From: Pelagophyceae sp. CCMP2097
Taxonomy: Eukaryota > Sar > Pelagophyceae
DNA length: 64,000 nucleotides
NCBI GenBank assembly: GCA_026770575.1
Contig: MU657173.1
Span: 715,564 to 779,563 of the forward strand
Direction of reading: 5' to 3'
Shown: one piece after another, positions 1 to 11,500 of the stretch
Layout of the letters: the number at the start of each line of letters is the position of its first letter
Numbering within the stretch: position 1 is the first letter of the stretch
Position numbers and translations under genes: made by a program
Notes under the pieces: generated by a model
Seen by the model: only the letters and a program-made list of their open reading frames with translations
Database searches by the model: none
What the model was told of the DNA's origin: nothing

Positions 1-380
1 GGCGTCCTTTGCCCTTGGAAACCGTTCGATCTCTGGAGCGCCTTGTCTTCTTCTCTGCACGCCCTGCTCGTTCTCTGCTCGTCCACGTCCTGCTCGTCCA
101 CGACACGCGTCGATACGTGAATATTCTTCCCCCCCCAACAAAGAAAAACCGAACCCTGGTAATCCTTCAATCAAAGGACCCGAAGGGCCCTTGCCGTAAA
201 CTGACGTTGAATAAACGGCAAGGACCCTTCGGGTCCTCAAAAAATAGTAAAAACATTCAACTCGGATGGTCTGCGGTAACTGCGGCATCGATGGCCTCGT
301 CGCCGAAGCCCCGCCTGCTGCGTCTAGCCTGAGGCAGAGCGTGTAGCCTGAGGTATAGCATACAGCCTCAAACGCCGCGG
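1..380. other. Window start, no convincing gene
   Basis: An open frame runs through 9-332 but has no recognisable domain and crosses a hairpin-forming inverted repeat, so I do not call it. Positions 91-112 match, in reverse complement, 22 bases at 46069-46090, which suggests a dispersed repeat piece. The first recognisable exon begins at 381. Confidence 0.4.
175..237. repeat. 22-bp inverted repeat with 19-nt loop
   Basis: The left arm is 175-196 and the right arm 216-237. They are reverse complements except for one position, separated by an AT-richer 19-nt loop. It could form a strong stem-loop or be a short palindromic element. There is no poly-T tract immediately after it that would mark a polymerase III terminator. 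Confidence 0.8.
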
Positions 381-2264
381 ATGCAGCTCTTGCGGGTCTC
401 GCGGCTCTTGCGGCTCTTGCTCGTGGTCCTCAGGCTCTGTGAGAGGGCCGCCGCCGACGACTTTGCGATGGGCGTCGACTTTACAATCGGCACCGACGAG
501 CCCGGCCTCGTAAACGTGCTCGGCCTCGAGGGCGTGGCGCTGCCCGTATTGATCGCCTCGATCCACCGACTCGGGTGAGCGCCCTTCGGGTACAGAGAGA
601 CGTTGCAGGAAGCCATCGAGACGAAGCCATCATGCCTACGACGCTTCGTTGGAACGTAGCCTGGCGAACCGCCTGCGCGCGCTGGCGTCGGCTTCCGCGC
701 TGGCAGTCGACTCGGATATGGAGTTGTACGTCGACTGGCGGCCTTCCTCCGGTTGCAACGCCACCCTCGAGGACCTCTTCAACGTCGAAGAACTGCCGTT
801 CCAAATCTACAAAGGCTCGAAGCAGCTCGTGACGAACCTGTTGGAAGCGACGGTGGATGCGACGAGGCATCGAGCCCACGCCTGGACGGCGCGAGGGCGG
901 TCCGTCACCGTCATCCGGTCCCACGGCGTCCGCCTCGACGCGCTGGAGCAGTGGTGCGATTGCCTTTGTCCGTGTCGTCTTCGAGTGCCGCCTCTATTCT
1001 TTGACCGCGCGGCGCTCGCGTGGCGACGTGCAAAGGCTCGCTGTAGGCCGCGCGTGGCGGTGCTTTTGGACCCCCGAGGCCAGTTCGCCGTTTTCGGCGT
1101 GCCGTGCCAGGAGTTTTACTCGCGCAAGCGGCGGTTCTACGCATCGCTGAAGCGCGCCGCCGCGGAGTCCGTGCGCCGCGGCCTGGGCGCAATCTGGGCG
1201 CGCGGCTTGCTCGGTGGGCCGGGCCTCGTCGTCGGCATGCACGTCCGAGCCTACGACGCAGCGCACGACTGGCCCGCCGTGGCGCCGCAGGCCCGCGGCG
1301 AGGCGGGCGAAGGTCAGGCGCCGCAGGCCGCGGTGACGTGGGACGTTGCGTCGCCCGTGGAAACCCACTTCAACGCCGCGAAAGACGTCTTCGTACGTCC
1401 CGCATATGCGATTCGCCTAAGTAATCACCACGGCTAGAAACGGCACCCCGGCGCCAAGCTCTTTGTTTGTACGCGCCGCGTCCTTTTCGTTCCCGCGCGC
1501 GCCCCAACGTCCGCGATAGGCTCAAACGACGAGGAAGTCAAGGATGCCGCCGTCCGCGAGTTCGGCGCGCACCGCACGGTCAGTAGCGTGCCGTAGCTCG
1601 GCACAACGACCACCCTCGAACGACCGACTTCCAAGGACCGACCCAATTCCGCTCCAGGTCGCGCTCGACAACCGAGGTGCGCCTCGTCAGGGCTTTCGGT
1701 CGCAGATCCGGACCGTTTTTCAAGTCGCTTTAGCGTCGGGCAACGACCGGAGCGACGTTGCATCCATACGCGCCGCGCTCCTCGACTGGTTAGTCCTCGG
1801 CGAAGCCGCCCTCGTCCTCCACACCTTCGGCTCGTCGTTTGGAGAAGAAGCCGCGGTGCGCTGCCCTCTGCGGCGTTGCGGAGAGGCCGCTCAGAGGCGC
1901 TTTTCCAGGCCATTTCTGCGTCGCCGTCGATCCGCGTCCGAAACGGTGGCCACCTCTTCGGAGTCGACCCGACCATGTCCCAAAACGCAGCGCCCGTTGG
2001 GGGTCCCTTCCGACGTACCATGCCAAGCCTCGAGACGCTCGACCCTTCCAAGCCTTTGGACGCTCGACCCGCAGGCCGTACTGCCACAACGCGCTCTTCG
2101 AGAACGCGGACGGCGCACGCGGCGCGGGCGAATACGCGGAAGGCGCGGCCTCTGACGCCTGCTTTGCCGACGAGGCGGGAGGCGCGCACTGCGCGCCGTC
2201 GGTGCACCGCGCCCCGTGCCACCGCGCCGTCGAGGCCTGGGGCGTCGCAGACGTCTTCTGCTGA
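381..2264 (+). CDS. Fucosyltransferase-like glycosyltransferase, multi-exon
   Basis: Probable secretory-pathway glycosyltransferase resembling the GDP-fucose fucosyltransferase (FUT8/NodZ-like) superfamily. Exon 1 (381-574) starts MQLLRVSRLLRLLLVVL, a signal or anchor segment. After a 34-nt intron (575-608), exon 2 (609-1392) carries LANRLRALASA, then CNATLEDLFNVEELPF, and GLVVGMHVRAYD, which looks like the HIR/HVR donor-site motif. Exon 3 (1438-1468) and exon 4 (from 1520) join in phase to give KLFVCSNDEEVKDAAV, and a later exon (about 1735-1854) gives ALLDWLVLGEAALVLHTF followed by GSSFGEEAA, the C-terminal motif of this superfamily. A last segment ends at the stop near 2264. The exact junctions after 1587 are not resolved. 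Family assignment is from motif order only; acceptor specificity cannot be read. Confidence 0.6.
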
Positions 2265-2510
2265 CCTCCGTTTGTCTATGTATAAACGCATGGCGCGCTG
2301 TCTACCGACCGCTTCCGAATTCGCGCAGCGCTGCGGGCAGACGACACCCGCAGGAACCCGGGAAGATTGCAGAGGCGTCGAGGCTCACCCGTCACGTCGA
2401 GGCACGCGCGCAACGTCCGACAAGCGCAGGCCTGGCGGCCCAGCTGGCCAGCTGGCCTTGAGGAGCCGGGCTCAGCGGCAGAGTCCCTACTTCGCTAAAA
2501 CCCTGACACG

Positions 2511-3606
2511 ATGGACGAGCCGGCCGCAGCCGCGCCCAAGCCCTGCTGCGTCTGCGACGAGCCGGGCAGCAAGCACTGCACCAAGTGCAAATCGCGCCAT
2601 TACTGCTCCAAGGCGTGCCAGCTCGTAGACTGGTACGAGCGCGGGCACAACAAGGCGTGCAAGCAGCTGGCAGCCGAGTTTATGCCTGCGAAGGAAGTGC
2701 TTATGCCTGCGAAGCTAAAGGTCAAGGAGGAGTCCGCCATCGTCGAGGGCGTCGCGCGGGTAGCTGGTTCCACGGCGACGGCGCGAGCGCCAGCTGCTCG
2801 GACGACGGCGCTGGCCAAGGCCGACGCGCTGAACGAAGCCAAGCCGGACTGGCGCGGCACGTGCGCCATCTGCCTCGACCAGCTTCCATTGGGAGGCGGA
2901 ACACAAAAGTTCTAGCTGTTGCAAGAGGATTTGCACGGAGTGCTCCGACAAGTGCCTGCAGTACAGCGACAATTGTCCGCTCTGCCGAGCGCCGTCCCAC
3001 AAGTCGGATGCCGAGTGGGTGAGCCGGGTGCAGAAGCACGTGGACAAGGGCAACGCCGAGGCGCAGTACATGCTCGGAGATGTATGTCGTAGAGGTGGCA
3101 TGGGCCTCGAGCAAAAAAATAAGAAGCGGGCGGCCCAGTTGCTTGAGGGGAACGCTGAGGCGCGGGTCGTGCTCGGAGACGCATATCGTCAAGGTGTCAT
3201 GGGCCTCAAGAAGAGCTTGAAGCGGTCGGCCCAGTTGGTCGGGCTCGCCACGGCGCAAGGACATGCTCAGGCGCAACTCGGAGGGTGTTATGATAATGGG
3301 GAAGGCGTGAAGATCGACTACAAGATCGCCGCGCAGTGGTACCGGCGTGCAGCCGACCAAGGACATCCTCAAGCTCAAAGCAACCACAGCGTGTTGTATA
3401 CGACCGGCCAGGGCGTGTCGCAGTCGGACGAGGAAGCTATGCGGTGGTACCGCCTCGCCGCGGCGCAGGGCCAGGCGGGCGCGCTCTACAACCTCGGCAA
3501 GTGTAATGCAAACGGCGACGGCGTGCCGCAGGACGACGACGAGGCGCTGCGTTCTACAAGCGCCGTGGCAATCGTCAAGCTCCAGGCGCGCCTCGCTGGC
3601 CAATGA
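2511..3606 (+). CDS. MYND + RING + Sel1-repeat protein, with apparent frameshift
   Basis: The ATG at 2511 opens a MYND zinc finger (CCVCDEPGSKHC, then CTKCKSRHYCSKAC and W/H/C ligands). A linker follows, then the first half of a RING finger (CAICLDQLPLGG). This frame stops at 2913-2915. The second RING half (CCKRICTECSDK, then CPLCRAP) and about five Sel1-like repeats (for example AAQWYRRAADQGHPQAQ and AMRWYRLAAAQGQAGALY) lie in another frame that ends at 3606. No GT-AG intron explains the switch, so I read a one-base insertion or two-base deletion near 2905-2915, or a sequencing error. MYND, RING and Sel1 modules are all protein-binding; a ubiquitin-ligase or adaptor role is inference. Related copies lie at 15190-15702 and 60245-60631. 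Confidence 0.7.
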
Positions 3607-3786
3607 TCGCGATGCCGACCCTGACGAAAGAACGGCCAGCCGCCCGACGCGACGTCTCGTAACAACGCCACGCTGCCACTTTAGCGCTGCCTGCGAGTGC
3701 CCAGGCGCGGTGCGCAGTGGGGACCGAGGGCGTGCCGAGTCACGGTTGAGCCACGTTTCCTATCGCTAACTTGATTTCTTGATTCT

Positions 3787-4378
3787 AGCAATTGAGTCGG
3801 AGCTCTCCGCGTCATCGGCGTTCGACGGCGCCGGCGCGTCGACGTCCGTGCCCGCCTTGCTCGCCGCCGCCGCGCGCTCGGGCCCATGTTCTTTTTCCGG
3901 GCGTGTTGCGTCTGCGAAAAGAAGAGTGGCCCGCCGCCGGTAAGCCTCGTCCTTCTCCACCCCGCGGCGACGCTTGCGCTAGGCGCCGCCCGTCGCGACG
4001 GCGCTGGCGCCCGTGAGCGCGGAGCTCGTCGGCGAGGAACCCACGACGGAAGTCCCGGTGCGCACTCGCGAAACGGCGCTTATTTGACGCTTCCAGAAAC
4101 GACGCGCCGCGAAACTGCGCGGCGCAGGAGAAGCTCGTCTCTGAGGTGATCGTGTCCAACCCGGTCACCGCCACGGCGGGCGCGAGCAACGACGCGAGCG
4201 ACGCCGCCGCAACGACGCCGAGTGCGTTTGCCGCACCCCGCGCCCCGCGCGCCCGTCCAGGCCGGGCGCCGGACGCGCCCGCGTAGGGGGGAGCAAGGTT
4301 GCCCGGGCGCCGACGAGCGACGTCATCCACGACATTGGGTTTGACGATGACGGCGACGATGACGACGACGCCGTATGA
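3787..4378 (+). CDS. Uncharacterised gene with acidic C-terminus (tentative)
   Basis: The only support is splice-like structure. A good acceptor (CTAAC branch-like site, pyrimidines, TTCTAG) precedes 3787-3789. A GTAAGC donor near 3939 pairs with a CTAG acceptor near 3981. A possible GTGCGC donor and GCGCAG acceptor flank a third piece reading EKLVSEVIVSNP. The frame ends in an aspartate-rich tail (DIGFDDDGDDDDDAV) before the TGA at about 4376. No family is recognised. The upstream part may have been overwritten by the duplicated Sel1 3' flank. A minus-strand frame (3812-4483) covers the same place and cannot be excluded. Confidence 0.25.
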
Positions 4379-4671
4379 GCCCTTTCCTCGTGAAGCGGCG
4401 CCACTGTGCGGACTGCTTCGACTGCACGCGGCGACGCATGGTGCCGCGGACTCGGCGAGCGGCGACGTCCTCGCGCTTGGCATCCCGCAACGTCCCCGTC
4501 GCCGTCGGCCTCCCGCAACGCCGTCCCCGCCCTGCTCCAGATGCCGCGCGCGGCACTGCCGGCCTACATTGTACCTTCGCCGCCAGCGCGCAAACCCGCC
4601 GACGCCCCACGCCGCGCCTCAAAGGCCTCGGCTGCGTAGCGCGTCTGTCGCGGTTTAATTTAGATTGACTT

Positions 4672-4873
4672 TTCTCTGCGGCCCGGCTTTCTCTGCGGCC
4701 CGGCTGAGCGCAGGATGTCGGGCGCATTCCTCCACCGACCGGCAGTGAGAGGCCTTGGGTGGCAGTGAGAGGCCTCCCTGGGGGGAGAAGGCCCCTCGGT
4801 GAACCCTTTTGATAAACGGACTTTTTGGCGAACATTCTTTGGGCGGGCGGACTTTTTGGCGAACATTCTTTGG
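4672..4873. repeat. Three consecutive small direct duplications
   Basis: Three independent perfect duplications sit back to back just upstream of the CS-domain gene. They are a 17-bp unit at 4672-4688 and 4689-4705, a 15-bp unit at 4741-4755 and 4761-4775, and a 26-bp unit at 4817-4842 and 4848-4873. The last ends seven bases before the proposed ATG. They may be promoter or 5' UTR sequence expanded by replication slippage. Confidence 0.85.
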
Positions 4874-4879
4874 CGTGCG

Positions 4880-6245
4880 ATGTTCCTGTTGACGCTGCGC
4901 TGCGCCGTCGGCGGCCTGGCGCTGCGCACGGCGCGGCAGGCGGTGCCGCGTCAGACCGCGGCCGGCGACGGCGCGGGCGACGGCGGCGGCGCGTTTTCCA
5001 TCGAGACGACGGCTTATGACCCCACTGCGGACACGACGGCCTACGACGCTACCTCCGACTCGCCGCTGCCGCAAGACGTCCTCGAGTCGCTGCCCGCGGA
5101 GCTCCGAGGGTTCGACTTTGAAGGATACACCTTTGATGGCGGCGACGACGAGGGAGGGATGGACATGGACGACTTGGCCAAGCTCGAAGCTGAGCTCCTC
5201 GCAGGTGCGCCGCAGAGGGGACCGCAGAGGGTCTCTGGGACGCCGTACGAAGGCGCCCGCGTGCGCCGCCGTGCGACTGCGTCGGCACCATCACATTTGC
5301 GTCGATGCAGGCGGCCGGCCGGCGCCGCTCGGCCGCGAGACGGCGGGGTACCGCTGGAGCCAGGACGCGGCGCACGTGACTGGCCGGCGTCTTGGCAATC
5401 GCACCCACAGGGGGTAGCCCTCCAAGGGAAGGCCGTGGGACCGTCTGACGCCTTTGCGCAGGTTGAGCTGTACGTGCCTCTGCGAGACGCGCCACCGGAT
5501 TCGGACGTTTCGCTAGTCGTCACGGAAACTTCATTCAAGCTCGACTTGCACGGCGCCAAGCACCACGGCTTCGACGGCGTCAGCGGCGCTCTGGGCGGCG
5601 CGGTGGTGCCGGAGAGGTCCGCCTGGGCCGTCTCGTCGGGCGCCGAGGGGGCGGGCATCGTCGTGCGCCTCTATAAGAGGCGCCAGGCCGGCGAGGGGGC
5701 CTGCGACATGTGGCGCCACGCGCTCCAGGGCGAGGCTTCAGCGCCGTGCGTCCCATGCCGGAGCGAGGAACGCCCTCGATAAACCCTCGGCTAGGACGGC
5801 GCAGCTTTCGGGACTGTGTGCCATCACGGAGGCGCGGTTCCTGCAGTTTGCCGACTCTGTCGAGATCGAAGTCGATGTTCCCGCGGCCACCAAAGCCCGC
5901 GACGTCCGCCTCGAGCTCTCCGCCGAGACGTGGGACCTCGAACTCGCCGGACACCTCGTCAGTGCACCGGGGCATTCACCCGACTTTGCAAGTCTCAGAG
6001 TGTCAGAGACGCTTAGGCCTTTGAGCAATTGGGCGGTTCTTTCTGCGGCGCCATCCGTCCAGACCGCACGGCGTGGTGCGTTTCTTCGCACTCGGCGCCA
6101 CCGGGACGGCCAACGCAGGCTCCTCGACGACGCCGAAGAGGGCTCGGAGACGCGGGTTTTGCATATCACTCTCGAAAAACGAAAAGATACCCCGCTCTGG
6201 GGCGGCCTCACCCAAGAGCCGCCTAGGCCGGCCAACTATTTCTAA
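4880..6245 (+). CDS. Two-CS-domain (p23/NudC-like) protein with signal peptide
   Basis: Start ATG 4880: MFLLTLRCAVGGLALRTAR looks like a signal or targeting leader, followed by an acidic segment. The first CS domain spans GYRWSQDAAHV, intron (about 5376-5460), VELYVPLRDAPPDSDVSLVV, SFKLDLHG, GAVVPERSAWAV and GIVVRLYKR. The second CS domain spans FADSVEIEVDVPAATK, DVRLELSAETWDLEL, intron 5958-6016, FCGAIRPDRTAW, intron 6076-6118, and LLDDAEEGSETRVLHITL with LEKRKDTPLWGG, ending at 6245. The phases join cleanly at the last two introns; the joint near 5740-5795 is uncertain. CS domains usually bind HSP90 or act as co-chaperones. Two copies in a secreted or plastid-targeted protein suggest an organellar chaperone partner, which is inference. 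Confidence 0.7.
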
Positions 6246-8549
6246 ACCGCCCTCTTGACCGCCCGTGGCCGGAAAGCGACGACCCCAGCCTCTCTGGGAA
6301 CACTGGTTTTATGATTACGTGAAGAGGAGACGTTGCGCGAAGACAGGTGTCAGCCGAGCGCCGCCAAACGCCGCCGGGTCCGCGTGTGGCCGCGTCTTCT
6401 CGCGGTCCGCGCGGGGCCGCGTCTTGACGCGACCGCCGCGCGAAAACCACCTCGGCGGGCCGGGCGCCACGTTGGTCTTGCAGGACGGCGCGGCAGGCCC
6501 CACCGCACGCCCCACCGTAGGGCCCCGGGCCCGCTGCGATACGGGCTTGAAGATGGTGCGGAGGAACGACGGCTCCGATTCGTCGACCTGCGCACATTGT
6601 GCGGACGGCCACGACGTCGGCAGCCGGGGGAAGGCGCGGCGCCCGAGAATCGGCGGCCCCGGGGGTCGGCGAGGCCCTTTTCTGTGGCATCGAGGCCCGG
6701 CGGCCCGGTCTGCGCCCTTTGCGGAGCCTCGAGCGCACCTGCTGCGGGCAGGGATGGACGCGTCGCTTAGGCGACAAAAGAATATCGACGGCGCTCGCCG
6801 CCCTCGAGAAGAAGCCGCACGCGCCGGCGGGGCGAGTGCGCTGCGCCATCCCGCCAGGCGGGCCGCAGTGAGCGCCGAGCCGGCGGCAATCGCGGCCAGA
6901 ACGAGTGTACACTACTCTTCGCGTGTACCCTACCTTCCGGTATTCCGCGAGAGTGTCCGTTTCGCTGCGATTCGATTGCGGGAGCCGTGCAGGGGCGCCG
7001 GAGGCGTCGCGGCTGCGTGCCGCGGGCCTTCGAGCGGTCGCCAGCCCCGCGTCGACGTCTTTGTTGTTTTGCGTCGAATCGGAGCCTCTCCCCGCCCCGC
7101 CGGCCGCGGCGAGCCCGGGCGAGCACTCCGAGGCGCGCGCGACCCGAAGCGAGAATTCGGCAAACGCTCGCCGGGGCGTTGGGCGCTCGATAACTCTCGT
7201 CCGATCGAGTCGATCGCGCCATGTTCCACGACGACACCATCGGTGCGCCGCCACGACGTGCCCGCGAGGGCGTGTGGCACGCGAGGTCCGGCGTGTATGT
7301 GCGGCGTAGGTCTGGCGTTTATGAGGAAGCAGATTCAGAAAGAGGAGAAATTCCATAACGCCCACCGCGCGCCAACACCGCGGTGCGCCTCGCGGTCGCC
7401 CCTTGAGAGCGGCGCGGGAGCCCGCGCGCAAAGCCACGGACCGCCACCGGTCGAAAGGCGCACGGCCAGCATGCCGCCGCGCAGGTTCGAGCCCGGGCAC
7501 GCCGTCGCGCTCGCGTCGCAGAGGGACGCGCCGCAGTCCTCCCGCGGCGGCGCGCCCGCCGACGCTCGCGCCGGCGTCCTCGAGGCTAGTATGTCCCGCC
7601 GAGGATGTTTTCCATCAAGACGTCTTCCATCAGTCCTCGCAGGCCGGCGCGCAGTTGCTGCAGTCGGCGCGCGGCACGGCGCGGTCCACGGCCATGTCCA
7701 CGGCGCGGTCCACGGCCCTGGCCACGGCGCGGTCCGGCGCCGCGCAGCCGTCAGCGCGCGGTACGGCGCGGCCGGCGGAGACGGCGCGCGCCTCGTCGCG
7801 GCCGACGGCGCGCGGCACGGCGCGGGACGACGACTTGCTCGAGACCGTGCGTTTGGCACGAGCACCCGGGCGCCGCTGCCACGCGCGCGGCCGTCCACGC
7901 GCTCGCCGTAGGTCCGTTCCGACTGGCCGACGGCGCGCGTAGAGCGCAAGCTCCAATTCCTCCAGGACGAAAAGGTGCGCCCCGGTGCCGCGCCCAGCCG
8001 TTTGCTGCGGCTCGCTTGCCCGCCGCCGACTTCAGCCGACGCCTGTGCGCCAGGCTGCGATTATGGCACGCATCGCAGAAGTCGACGAGGCGCTCGTCGG
8101 CGAGACGCAGAAGCGCGGGCCCGCGCGCAGGAGATGACCACGCTCAGAACTGCGCTCGAATTCGGACTCTGCGGAATCGAGCCGCCGACGAGGCGCCTCC
8201 TTCCACAATGTTTCTAAAGCGCTGTGGCCACGACGGAGGCATCGGATGCACTCTCGCAGCCACGTTGGGACCCCTATCTGGCGCGTGCCGTCTTGAGGTT
8301 TGGGGCCTCGGAGAGGCCGCGGGGGTGTGTGGAGAAAGCCGCGGGGGGGCGTGTTATATGGAGATTAAAAGGCGCCTCGAGCTCCGCAGTCGGCGTGTGG
8401 ATGCCGACGTGTATAGCTGCCGGGTCGGTGCGCAGCTCGCATCTCGACTTTGGCGGGCGGCGGCGCGGGTCCATATGTGGGGGCGGGCGTGGTGGGCGCG
8501 CGGGGTCTTTGGGACCGTCGCGTTGCGCGCGGTCTTTGTGCGTGCGCGT
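6246..8549. other. Unresolved stretch, possible plus-strand coiled-coil gene
   Basis: Long GC-rich frames are open on both strands (plus 6265-7911, minus 6223-7500) and neither shows a known domain. Fragments that look genuinely coding are on the plus strand. They include an ATG at 7220 (MFHDDTIGAPPRRAREG), a segment with QIQKEEKFHNAHR, a low-complexity Ala/Arg/Ser/Thr run (TARSTAMSTARSTALATAR) around 7680-7740, and a heptad-like piece VRSDWPTARVERKLQFLQDE near 7910-7970 flanked by GTAG and GTGCGC. A coiled-coil protein with short introns is possible, but I cannot build a consistent model. Confidence 0.3.
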
Positions 8550-11500
8550 CTAGTAGTACGTGGCCTTTTCGATCCAGCCCTTCATGCGCTTGACCTGGCC
8601 CGTGACCGGATCGACCACCTCAGGGGATGTGGCGCGCATGAGGTACTTGCGAGTCTCGTCGTACATGAAGATCATCATCGACCTAGAGAAGCGACGCCTC
8701 GGGGTGGGACGGAAGCAAGCAAGCGAGCTCTCAAAGCGGCGCTCCCGACTTTACGCACCACGGGATGCCCGGCATCCAGTGCGTGAAGCGCAGCGGCTGC
8801 GTGCCGAGGCCCGACTGGATGGCCTGGCCGCCGTAGCAGAGCCAGGCGGCGAGGAGCGTCTCGAAGAAGAGGCCAAAGTTGAGCACCGAGTTGCGGAGGC
8901 CCTGCTGGCGCATCGAGAGCCAGCGAGTCTTGCAGATGAGCAGGTCGGCCCACTGGACGACGACGATGGAGACCCAGTACGCGGCGCGGCCGTGCTGCAG
9001 CGCCGCCGCCTGCGTCATGCGCGACGCGATGTTCAAGCACTGGAAGACGTCGGCGTCGTTGCGCCCCGGCCCCGCGGGCACCTCGTCGGCCGTCGTGCAG
9101 CCGCAGCCGCCGCGGCAGTAGCGGAGGTTGGACGTCATCGTGTCCAACGTCTCGCAGCCGGGGCCGCCGGACGCGGTGCCGTTGGTCAGATAGCCGCCGT
9201 TGCAGAACGTGCCCGAGCGGAAAACCTTCTTGCCGTTCGTTTTGCCCGCGCAGGGTCCGTTGGGGAACGGGTACTGCTCCTGCGTCGTCAGACCATTCTT
9301 CCAGACCTTGTCCGTCAGGTCGAAGCCGTCGCCCAACTCTGCCTGGGCTGGGAGGTACTGCTCGTCGGAGTCAGTCTTGTGGCCGCCCAGGTCCTGGTCG
9401 TAGAACAGGCACGAGGACCAGACGCCCACGGGCTGGCGGAGGAAGATGAACTGGCCGTCGAGTTGGCCCTTGAACCCCAAAGTGGCGAAGCCGCCGCGGT
9501 TCTCGTTGCGCGTGATATCCCACGACAGCCACTTCCTGTTCCAAAACGGCGAGATGCGCGCGCGCCACGGCACGTAGGAGAAGAAGCCCTGCGACTCCAG
9601 CGCCCAGATGGACTCGGCGGAGACTTGCTGCTCGTTGTTCGTCTTCTTGGGGTCGTAAGTCTGCGCCTCGCGGAATTCAAACGACCCGCCCGGCACGTTC
9701 TTGCCGCCCTTCATCATCTTCAGCGGGAAGGTGCACTTCTTCAGGTAGCCCGCCTGGCCGCGGTCCCACATTGGGAAGTCGCTCGAGGGGGCGTCCACCT
9801 CCGGGTCGCGCGAAAAGTCAATCTCGCCCTCGCCGTTGACGTACTGGCCGCCCTGGTAGCGGCAGTACATGGTGTTCTCGCCGTAGTCCGGGTTGCCCAG
9901 CAGCACGGTGGGCGGGTAGCCGTAGTCGTTGAGGACGACCATCCAGGCGTAGAAGCCGGCCATGGCCTGCATGATGCCAATCTGCAAGTAGGCCAGGAAG
10001 ATGAGCTTGCGCGTGACCAACCTGTCGACCTTTGCGTTGCGCGGGGGCCGCTTCATGATGTCCGCCTCGGCCTCTTCGTAGGCCATGGAGATTGCAGGGA
10101 CCATGTCCGTGCCTAAATCAATGGCCAGAATCAGCACCGTGTTGAGCGGCAGCGGCGTCTTGAAGAGGATCCAGCAGAGGAAGGGCGAAATCTCCGGGAT
10201 GTTGGAGGTGAGCGTGTAGCAGATGGACTTCTTGAGGTTGTCGAAGATGAGGCGGCCCTCTTCCACACCGGCAACGATAGAAGCAAAGTTGTCGTCCAGC
10301 AGGATCATGTCCGCCGCGTTCTTCGTCACCGGCGTGCCCGCGATGCCCATGGCGATGCCGATGTCGGCCTTCTTCAGCGCCGGCGAGTCGTTGACGCCGT
10401 CGCCCGTGACGGCGACAATGTGGCCCAGGCGCTGGCAGTTGCCCACGATGACGAGCTTCTGCTGCGGCGACGTGCGCGCGAAGACGATTTGCGGGTGCTC
10501 CAGGATGGCGTCCCACTTGTCGTCGCCCATGTCGTCGGAAAACTCCCAGCCCGGGCAGACGATGGCCTGCGCCGAGTCCGGGTCCTGGTACCCAGCGTCG
10601 CCGGGGCTGAGGCGGTTCTCCGCGTTGGAGCGGATCAAGTCGTCCTTGGTCGGCGACCAGAGGATGCCGACCTTGTACGCAATGGCCTTTGCCGTGCCGG
10701 GGTGGTCGCCCGTGACCATGATCACCTTGATGCCCGCAGTCTTGCACTTGGCCACCGCGCCCGGCACCGCCTCGCGCGGCGGGTCGATCAGGGCCATCAT
10801 GCCCAGGAAGATGAGCGGCTCGCCGGAGAGCGGGTGCGGCGGGTCGACGACCTTGCCCTTTTCGTCCTTGAGCTCCTCGCCCGCCGCCTTGGCGTCGGCG
10901 TACGCCTTGATGATCTCGTACTCGCCCAGCGGGAAGTTGGCCGTGGAGAAGCCCTCTTCGCGGCCGTCGGTGTAAAAGTAGTCCGCCGGGTAGTCGGCGA
11001 TGGGCAGCGTCTTCATGGCGAAGCCGAGCACGCGCAGGCCGTTGGAGCCCATGTGCTCCTGCTTGGCCTCGATCTCGGCGCGCACCGTGTCGGTGATATC
11101 GTAGACCTCGCCGTCGCCGCCCAAGTACTGCGCGCAGCGGCAGAGGACGCGCTCCGGCGCGCCCTTCATGTACACCACGCGGTCGTTGCCGTTCGAGGCA
11201 GCGTCTCCAGAGTCGCAGTGCACGTGGACCTGGTACTTGTTTTTCGAATTGAACGGAATGTCAAAAACCTTCGCGTTAATCTTGCGCAGGTCCTCAATGT
11301 CCTTGACGCCGAGCGATTCGTTTACGGCGGGGTGCGCAAACTTGATCATCGCGCCCTCGGACGCGTTGCCGATCGGCTGCCAGCAGATGACCTCCAAAGA
11401 CGAACCGTCGCCCTGCGTGCGCGTCTTCTTGAACGGGAGCAGGACGCGCTTGCCAGTGTCCTCGTCCTCGAAATATTTCTCAAAGTAGCACGTGTTGCAC

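Noticed and set aside
6223..7911. Long overlapping frames on both strands (425 and 548 residues)
   Set aside because: Both are Arg/Ala/Pro/Gly-rich without domains or conserved motifs; typical of GC-rich non-coding or intron-containing sequence. Kept only as an unresolved region.
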